From: Chitinophagaceae bacterium
GTDB taxonomy: Bacteria; Bacteroidota; Bacteroidia; Chitinophagales; Chitinophagaceae
Reading direction: 5' to 3'
DNA length: 64,000 nucleotides
NCBI GenBank assembly: GCA_016719815.1
Contig: JADJYK010000007.1
Span: 1-64,000 of the forward strand
Shown: piece by piece, positions 58,197 to 64,000 of the stretch
How the letters are laid out: every line of letters starts with the position of its first letter
Position numbering within the stretch: the stretch's first letter is position 1
Notes under the pieces: model-generated
Told to the model about the DNA's origin: nothing
The model's input: only the letters and a program-made list of their open reading frames with translations
The model's database searches: none
Program-made: the position numbers and the translations under genes

Positions 58197-59042
58197 ATGG
58201 CATCGTCGGGCTCATCATCTTCGTCCGGAGGAAATTTAATGAAAACAATTATTGGCGGAGTATTAACTACTGTGCTTGGGGCCGCGGCAATTTATTTTCT
58301 TGGCTTCCACGATTCGGGAAAAACTGAAAAGAAGAAAAGAAAAGAAGCAACGGTGACTGCCTGGAATTCTTTGCTACAGTATGAAAAATTATTTCAGCAA
58401 ACCACCGACAAGATGATTTGTATGGACGAAACAGAAGATGAAGCAAAGACAATAACTGATGATATGGAGCAGCTGATTAACGATATGGGCAATATTAAAA
58501 AGGAAGAGAATATTGATAACCGGATGGTGACATTGGTTGACAGGAGAATTGAATCCTACAAAAAAAGAAAAAACTATATCGCTGAATACTATGACGAAAT
58601 AATCGAATTAAGCGGTACAGCTGCACCACAAGAAGAAATGAACAGCAAGGCGACTGCCATACAGAAAAGGCTTTCCACCCGTGTAAAAGAACTTGAAAGG
58701 AAAGACGGTGAATACATAAAAGAAATTTCGCAAACGCTGGAAAAAACATACAATGTAACACTCAGCGTTCCTGAGTTTAATACTGAAGTAAATAAAGAAA
58801 ACGTTGCAGGGGATTGGAAAATCAACAAAGCTACACAATTGACACTGGCCAAAGATGGCAGCTTTAGCTGGCTGGCTGATGAAAAAAAGCTGACCGGCAA
58901 CTGGGATTTACAAGACAAAATTATTCAGCTTATTTTCAGTGATGGAGAAAAACTATCTTACAACATAAAAAGCCTGAACACTTTGGTAATCCGGCTTGAA
59001 AATACAGGTGACGGCAGTTTTGCTTTTGGCTGCCGCAACTGA
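58197..59042 (+). CDS. Membrane-anchored coiled-coil protein with C-terminal beta domain, function unknown
   Basis: 281 residues. It opens with a Ser/Gly-rich stretch (MASSGSSSSSGGNLMK), then a membrane segment TIIGGVLTTVLGAAAIYFLG (about residues 17-36). A long charged helical region with many Glu and Lys (about residues 45-200) looks like a coiled coil. The last ~75 residues, VAGDWKINKATQLTLAKDGSFSW...TGNWDLQ, form a lipocalin-like module. No family recognised. It lies between an M1 peptidase and comM on the same strand, with gaps of 38 and 50 bp; co-transcription is possible. Confidence 0.6.
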   Translation: MASSGSSSSSGGNLMKTIIGGVLTTVLGAAAIYFLGFHDSGKTEKKKRKEATVTAWNSLLQYEKLFQQTTDKMICMDETEDEAKTITDDMEQLINDMGNIKKEENIDNRMVTLVDRRIESYKKRKNYIAEYYDEIIELSGTAAPQEEMNSKATAIQKRLSTRVKELERKDGEYIKEISQTLEKTYNVTLSVPEFNTEVNKENVAGDWKINKATQLTLAKDGSFSWLADEKKLTGNWDLQDKIIQLIFSDGEKLSYNIKSLNTLVIRLENTGDGSFAFGCRN

Positions 59043-59091
59043 TATTATCAAAAAAATATGTTACAAATATTGCCTACATTATACCTTAACT

Positions 59092-60638
59092 ATGCTAATT
59101 AAAACATATGGAAGTGCGGTACATGGCGTGGAAGCCATGACCATAACCATCGAAGTAAACTGGCTTACTACCGGAAAAGACCCTATGATAGTAGGTCTGC
59201 CTGATAACGCAGTAAAAGAAAGCCTGCAACGAATTGAAAGCACTTTCAAGTCAAACGGTTACAATGTTCCCCGTACCAAAGTAGTGGTAAACCTTGCTCC
59301 TGCTGACATCAAGAAAAGTGGTACTGCTTTTGACCTTCCTATTGCACTTGGCATATTAGGCGCATCAGAACAAATACAGAACAGTGAGGCCATGGCCAAT
59401 TATGTGATAATGGGAGAACTGAGCCTCGACGGAGAAATCCGGTCAATTAAAGGAGCCTTGCCCATTGCCATACAGGCACGGAAAGAAGGTTTCAGGGGTT
59501 TGATCGTACCAAAAGCCAATGCAAAAGAGGCGGGCATGGTTAACAGCCTCCATGTCTATGGCATCAACCATATAAACGATGTGATAGATTTCTTTGAGAA
59601 AGATGAAACGGGACTGGAACAGGTGATTGTAAATACAAGAGAAGAATTTTCAACTCACAATATGATTTTGAAATTGATTTTGCCGATGTAAAAGGACAGG
59701 AAAATATTAAGAGAGCCCTGGAGATAGCTGCGGCTGGCGGACATAATGCAATACTTATTGGCCCTCCTGGCGCAGGAAAGACCATGTTGGCTAAACGTTT
59801 ACCAACAATTCTGCCACCACTCACTTTGCAGGAAGCATTAGAAACAACAAAGATTCATTCGGTTGCCGGTAAATTGCCTGAAAATTCGACACTTGTTTCG
59901 AAACGGCCCTTTCGCTCCCCACACCATACAATTTCAGATGTGGCATTAGTGGGAGGAGGAGGGATACCACAACCCGGAGAAATATCGCTGGCGCATAATG
60001 GCGTTCTGTTTCTGGATGAACTGCCAGAATTCAAGAGAACAGTTTTGGAAGTAATGCGACAACCGATGGAAGAGAGAAGGGTTACTATTTCAAGAGCAAA
60101 AGTGGCGGTTGATTTTCCAGCTTCCTTTATGCTGATGGCAAGTATGAACCCTTGTCCCTGCGGCTATTATAACCATCCGGAAAGAGAGTGTACCTGCCCA
60201 CCCGGCACAGTTCAGAAATATCTCAACAAAATATCGGGGCCATTGCTTGACAGAATTGACCTGCATGTAGAAGTAACGCCTGTTGCTTTTAATGAGCTTT
60301 CCTCAATCAAGCCGGCAGAATATTCCGAGAACATCCGGACAAGGGTAATTGCTGCAAGAGAAATGCAGGCCGAACGATATAAAAACAATACCGGGATATA
60401 TTGCAATGCACAAATGAGCAGTAAAATGCTAAAGGAGATTTGTATAATCAATACGGTTGGAGCCAACCTCCTAAAGGCAGCAATGGAAAAACTGAATCTA
60501 TCTGCGCGGGCATACGACCGCATTCTTAAAGTATCGAGAACAATTGCCGATCTGGCTCAAAGTGCAGAGATAAAACCCGAACATCTGGCTGAGGCAATTC
60601 AGTACAGAAGTCTTGACCGGGAAGGCTGGGCAGGATAA
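59092..60638 (+). CDS. comM: YifB/ComM family Mg chelatase-like AAA protein (frameshift)
   Basis: About 515 residues restored from MLIKTYGSAVHGVEAMTI (59092); the open frame begins earlier but the residues before are not conserved. Lon-like N-terminal domain (VGLPDNAVKESLQRI, PADIKKSGTAFDLPIALG). One T missing from the run 59647-59650 should give EEFFNSQYDFEIDFADVKGQ. The AAA core follows: IGPPGAGKTMLAKRL (Walker A), LFLDELPEFKRTVLEVMRQP (Walker B), MASMNPCPCGYYNHPERECTCPPG and SGPLLDRIDLHV. ComM helicases act in branch migration during natural transformation. It is convergent with the response regulator, 9 bp apart. Confidence 0.92.
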
Positions 60639-60647
60639 ACAATTATT

Positions 60648-61313
60648 TTAGTTAAGCAAATTATTTGCATAGGCAAACTTCACCAATCCAGCAGTGTTTC
60701 TGACCTTTAATTTGTTCATAAGATTTTGCCGGTGTGTATCAACGGTGCGTTTACTTATCTTAAGTTTTGAAGCAATTTCATCATTAGTAAATTCATTGGC
60801 AATGTATTTGAGAATCTCAAGTTCCCTGATAGAAATACCTAATTGTCTACACCTGGTTTTCGTGTCAATTGAGTTAATTTCAGAAAAAGAAATGGTATTA
60901 TCCTCATTAAAACCTGAAGAAAAATAGGTACCTCCATCAATAACCGTGGAAATTGCATCTATCAAATCATCTGTACTGATGGTTTTAAGCAGAAACCCTT
61001 TTGCGCCACATTTGACTACATTTTGAAACATTGCACTGTTACTATCACCGGAAAGTATAAGAATTTTTGAGTCAGGCTTATACATCAGAATCCTCCTGGA
61101 AGCCTCATCTCCGTTGAATACAGGCATCCTGTAGTCCATCAGGATAATATCAAAATTTTTTCTCAGGGCAAGAGATACAGCTTCCCCGCCATCACCAGCT
61201 TCCGTTATAAAAAAATTAATCTTATTATGCTGCAAAGACAGCATGAGACGAATGCCGTCCCTGATCATTTTATGATCATCAACAATGAGAATATTTACGT
61301 CATTCAACATCAT
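60648..61313 (-). CDS. NarL/FixJ-type response regulator
   Basis: 221 residues. The receiver domain has NILIVDDHKMIRDGI with the acidic pair, IILMDYRMPVFNG with the phosphorylated Asp (about 56), ILSGDSN and CGAKGFLLK with the conserved Lys. The C-terminal LuxR-type helix-turn-helix reads RELEILKYIANEFTNDEIASKLKISKRTVDTHRQNLMNKL. It activates or represses transcription when phosphorylated. No sensor kinase is adjacent; the only one in the window is at 23.4-24.8 kb, with no shown link. A start one codon later (61310) is equally possible. Confidence 0.9.
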   Translation of the reverse strand: MMLNDVNILIVDDHKMIRDGIRLMLSLQHNKINFFITEAGDGGEAVSLALRKNFDIILMDYRMPVFNGDEASRRILMYKPDSKILILSGDSNSAMFQNVVKCGAKGFLLKTISTDDLIDAISTVIDGGTYFSSGFNEDNTISFSEINSIDTKTRCRQLGISIRELEILKYIANEFTNDEIASKLKISKRTVDTHRQNLMNKLKVRNTAGLVKFAYANNLLN

Positions 61314-61956
61314 GGCTTGTAGTTGGTTTTATTGAAGATCAAAACACTTTATAAAAAAATCTGTAATTGATATCCCCTTTCTTTAACTGCTTTTTGCCAC
61401 CAGGCAATAACCAAATAACCCGCTACTAAAAGGCAATAACCAATACAGATACTTTAAATTATACATACCCTGATGTATAATTCCGTTTCGAAATCCTATG
61501 AATACTAATTTAATACATATTTTTTATAAAGCAATTTCTCACAAAGAATAATTTCCATTTTGTAAAAAAAGAGAGAAACTACGCATTTTCCATTGATTTA
61601 AATCAATCAGAATTCTAGTTTCTGCCAAAGAATAATGAGCTCTTGCTAATACAAGTACAAACTGTTCAATTACAAATCTATACTTATATCATTTTTTACG
61701 ACTTTGAAATTAAATAAATCCTATTTAGTATCTGCTGCTGATTTCTAATCCTGCCTTATAAACAGTACTACTATCATAAACGAATTACATCACATAATTG
61801 CGATGAGAGAAAGTAACGGTTACATAAAACTCCTTATAATCACCTTCCGGGTAATACGAAATGGCTTACAGATAATAGCAGTATCAAATTTCTTTCGTCA
61901 ACCCGGATTATCACATTTTTAAATACATTTTTATCACTTTGCTATCTTTATGTTAT
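61314..61956. other. 640-bp AT-rich intergenic region
   Basis: No gene, RNA gene or repeat array is recognised. It separates the response regulator (minus) from the glycosyltransferase (plus). The one clear signal is the TTGAT-type palindrome at 61593-61606. A TATCTTTA sequence just before the glycosyltransferase ATG is a weak -7 box. The length and composition leave room for an unannotated small RNA, which cannot be judged by eye. Confidence 0.6.
61593..61606. promoter_or_regulatory. Perfect Crp/Fnr-family palindrome
   Basis: TTGATTTAAATCAA matches the FNR consensus TTGAT-N4-ATCAA exactly and is fully palindromic. It lies 280 bp before the regulator start (minus) and about 350 bp before the glycosyltransferase. 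Confidence 0.5.
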
Positions 61957-62721
61957 ATGAAAGAATTCTATGAATACCTCAACAGGTATTATGACAAAAT
62001 ATATGTATTGAGTGTACAGACTGCCACAGACCGCAGGCAATTGTTTGCATCGCATTTTGAAGGACTTGAGTACGATTTTTTTTTCGGTGCAGATAAAAAA
62101 AATTTCTCCGTTAAGGAAGCAGAATCAAGTGGTGCATACAATGAAAAAAAGGCCGTTCGTCACCACCGTTACAACAAGAATATGAAACATGGTGAAATTG
62201 CCTGTTCGTGGAGCCACCGGATGATATACGAAGACATGCTGGCTCATAATTATCAACGCATACTCATTTTTGAAGATGATGCTGTGCCAAACCCTGAAAG
62301 GGTAAAGCAAATGCCAGAAATTTTAAAAGAAATTCCGGATAATTGTGAGCTGCTGATGTGGGGCTGGGATAAAAACGGCAAACCGCCCACAGGTTCAACA
62401 TTAAAAAAACTATTCTATCACATACAGCATAGTTTAGGCTTGCTGAAATGGAACCATACTGTTATAAATCATCTTTATGCAACTCGTTTTTCAAAGCATC
62501 TGAAGAAAGCCGGCTTTCATGATTATACCTATGCATACGCCATTAGCAAAAGCGGAGCCGAAAAACTGATCCGGATGCAAACACCTATTCAATATATAGC
62601 CGATAATCTTTTGGCTCATGCCGCTACCACAGCGGTGGTAAACAGTCTTATTGCATATCCTGCAGTTTTTCTGCATGACAGTTTGCCTGACGGAACGCAC
62701 AGAGATTCGTATATTCGGTAA
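61957..62721 (+). CDS. Glycosyltransferase family 25 protein
   Basis: 254 residues from MKEFYEYLNRYYDKIY (61957); an upstream ATG adds six residues. GT25 (LPS/LOS-type) features: IYVLSVQTATDRRQLFASHF near the start, GEIACSWSHRMIYEDMLAHNYQRILIFEDDAVPN with the DxD-like EDD metal site, and the AYAISKSGAEKLIR block. The C-terminal part ends HRDSYIR. The family transfers galactose or other sugars to lipopolysaccharide or proteins; the acceptor is unknown. The ABC exporter follows by 83 bp and may belong to the same function. Confidence 0.88.
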   Translation: MKEFYEYLNRYYDKIYVLSVQTATDRRQLFASHFEGLEYDFFFGADKKNFSVKEAESSGAYNEKKAVRHHRYNKNMKHGEIACSWSHRMIYEDMLAHNYQRILIFEDDAVPNPERVKQMPEILKEIPDNCELLMWGWDKNGKPPTGSTLKKLFYHIQHSLGLLKWNHTVINHLYATRFSKHLKKAGFHDYTYAYAISKSGAEKLIRMQTPIQYIADNLLAHAATTAVVNSLIAYPAVFLHDSLPDGTHRDSYIR

Positions 62722-62804
62722 TCGGCAGTCAAATCAGGCATCCTGTCAGAAAGTTGTTTTATTGCCCGGTTTTTGTACTATTGCCACATCAAACACGAAC
62801 CGGA

Positions 62805-64000
62805 ATGAAGATACTCCTGAATTACCTTAAACCTTATAAGTGGCTGGTAGCATTCGTTTTGCTTTTGGCTGCTATTAATATCAGTTTTTCATTAATTGAC
62901 CCATACATTTTTGGTAAACTAATCGATCTCGGTTATAAGTATCATAGTAACCCAGGCCCCTACAACCCTTTTTGGTGGAATTTTGCCACGCCATTACTTA
63001 CCCTGCTTGGTGCTTCAATTGGAGTGGCAATGGTAAGCCGGATAGCAAAAGCTTTCCAAGACTATTTTCAGAACAAGGTTACACAAAAATTCGGGGCGGC
63101 TGTTTTTACAGACGGATTAAAACATGCCATGGGACTACCCTATCATGATTTTGAAGATCAGCGAAGCGGAGAAACATTAGGTATTTTACAAAAAGTAAGA
63201 ATAGATACAGAGAAATTCATAGCCTCATTTATCAACGTACTTTTTCCGGTAATAATCGGGATCCTGTTTGTTGCAATTTTTGCATATACTATTCACCCAA
63301 TGCTGCCTTTAATATATTTTGGCGGCATATTTCTGCTTATCATTATCTCTAACCTGCTCAGCAAAAAAATAAAAACTGTTCAAAAGAAAATCGTTTCTGA
63401 AACAACAGCCCTTGCAGGTGCCACAACCGAATCGCTCCGAAATATTGAATTGGTAAAAAGCCTTGGACTAACATCACAGGAAATAGAGCGGCTAAACAAA
63501 AACACTTATAAAATCCTCGGTCTGGAGTTAAAAAAAGTAAAACGTCTTAGGAGTATCAGTTTTATACAAGGTACTTTTGTAAATACATTACGGCAGGTTA
63601 TTCTCTTTATGCTGATGTGGATGATTTTCAAAGATAAAATGCTGCCCTGGGAACTTGCCACTATGCAGATTTACTCTTTCTTTGTATTTGGTCCATTGCA
63701 GGAAATTGGCAATATCATTCTCACTTACCGAGAAGCACAGGCATCATTGGAAAACTTTGGCACCCTGATGTACAAAGCACCTGAGCCAAAACCTGAAAAC
63801 CCCGGACACCTTGGAGATATTAAAAGCCTTGAGTTTGATCATGTGGCTTTTAGGCATCAAACTGCCAGTCAAAATGCCCTTAATGATATCAGTTTCAAAG
63901 TAAACACCGGAGAAACAATTGCATTCGTTGGTCCGTCTGGTTCGGGCAAAACAACGCTGATGAAATTACTTGTCGGACTATACCGCCCGCAGCAAGGTAA
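62805..64000 (+). CDS. ABC transporter permease/ATP-binding protein (MsbA-like), cut by window end
   Basis: Frame open from ATG 62805 to the window end (398 codons seen). Residues 1-320 are the six-segment exporter membrane domain: ILLNYLKPYKWLVAFVLLLA and FFVFGPLQEIGNIILTYREAQ. The nucleotide-binding domain starts at about residue 340 with SLEFDHVAFRH and Walker A FVGPSGSGKTTLMKLL. The signature and Walker B lie beyond the window. Half-size exporters of this type move lipids, drugs or peptides; as it follows a GT25 gene, a lipid or glycan export role is possible but unproven. No in-frame stop was found in the part seen. Confidence 0.88.
   Translation, partial: MKILLNYLKPYKWLVAFVLLLAAINISFSLIDPYIFGKLIDLGYKYHSNPGPYNPFWWNFATPLLTLLGASIGVAMVSRIAKAFQDYFQNKVTQKFGAAVFTDGLKHAMGLPYHDFEDQRSGETLGILQKVRIDTEKFIASFINVLFPVIIGILFVAIFAYTIHPMLPLIYFGGIFLLIIISNLLSKKIKTVQKKIVSETTALAGATTESLRNIELVKSLGLTSQEIERLNKNTYKILGLELKKVKRLRSISFIQGTFVNTLRQVILFMLMWMIFKDKMLPWELATMQIYSFFVFGPLQEIGNIILTYREAQASLENFGTLMYKAPEPKPENPGHLGDIKSLEFDHVAFRHQTASQNALNDISFKVNTGETIAFVGPSGSGKTTLMKLLVGLYRPQQG

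Noticed and set aside
1521..60638. Programmed ribosomal frameshifting as cause of the split genes
   Set aside because: Sites differ in sequence and direction, lack slippery heptamers with downstream structures, and occur in unrelated genes; indel errors fit better.
1..64000. rRNA, tRNA and insertion sequences
   Set aside because: No cloverleaf-like or rRNA-like sequence and no transposase or integrase motif was found by eye in the gaps; a covariance search would settle small RNAs.

Overview
The window comes from a Bacteroidota chromosome, most likely a Chitinophagaceae-type organism (order Chitinophagales). The support is the Bacteroidota-style division and wall (dcw) cluster, FtsZ with a long variable tail ending FLDGKKPD, PorT and a C-terminal sorting-like domain of the type IX secretion system, atpD-atpC lying apart from other ATP synthase genes, the absence of Shine-Dalgarno sequences, and several promoters of the Bacteroidota form TTTG-N19/20-TAnnTTTG. 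No rRNA, tRNA, CRISPR array, insertion sequence or integrase was found.

Layout. 0-0.4 kb: a cut-off, start-less toxin-type nuclease domain on the minus strand beside a 21-bp tandem repeat. 0.4-4.7 kb: a TIGR01777 epimerase, an ABC ATPase/permease pair and a RhlE-type RNA helicase. 5.0-21.9 kb: the complete dcw cluster on the minus strand, in transcription order mraZ-rsmH-ftsL-ftsI-murE-mraY-murD-ftsW-murG-murC-ftsQ-ftsA-ftsZ, with a candidate MraZ operator in front and a strong terminator behind. 22-29.6 kb: queA, a sensor kinase, yqgE, a DUF4197 lipoprotein, atpDC and a GNAT-like protein. 29.8-35.6 kb: dnaX, an M48 membrane protease and the pyruvate dehydrogenase E2 gene. 35.9-45.7 kb: small membrane and secreted proteins, a phosphoesterase/beta-propeller protein, a GbsR regulator, a secreted metalloprotease, engB and an overlapping menG-porT pair. 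45.7-46.2 kb: a spacer rich in palindromes. 46.2-49.6 kb: a distinctly AT-rich cluster (SDR, DUF2071, TIGR03643, DUF2256, photolyase-related protein). 49.7-64 kb: SRPBCC and VOC proteins, a Wzi/RemB-like outer membrane protein, pyrC, a MutS-family ATPase, an M1 peptidase, comM, a NarL-type regulator, a 640-bp spacer with a perfect FNR-type palindrome, a GT25 glycosyltransferase and the start of an ABC exporter.

The dcw genes together make and flip lipid II (MurC, MurD, MurE, MraY, MurG), build septal wall (FtsW, FtsI) and assemble the divisome (FtsZ, FtsA, FtsQ, FtsL). The MurE DNPR motif predicts meso-diaminopimelate wall peptides.

The most striking technical property is that 17 genes, many of them essential, are broken by 1-2 base indels, mostly in short homopolymers. 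Restoring one or two bases recovers full-length family proteins each time. I read these as residual assembly errors rather than pseudogenes and give each gene its restored span. The best candidate for an under-described system is the AT-rich photolyase-related cluster, whose photolyase lacks the cysteines that normally hold the iron-sulfur cluster.
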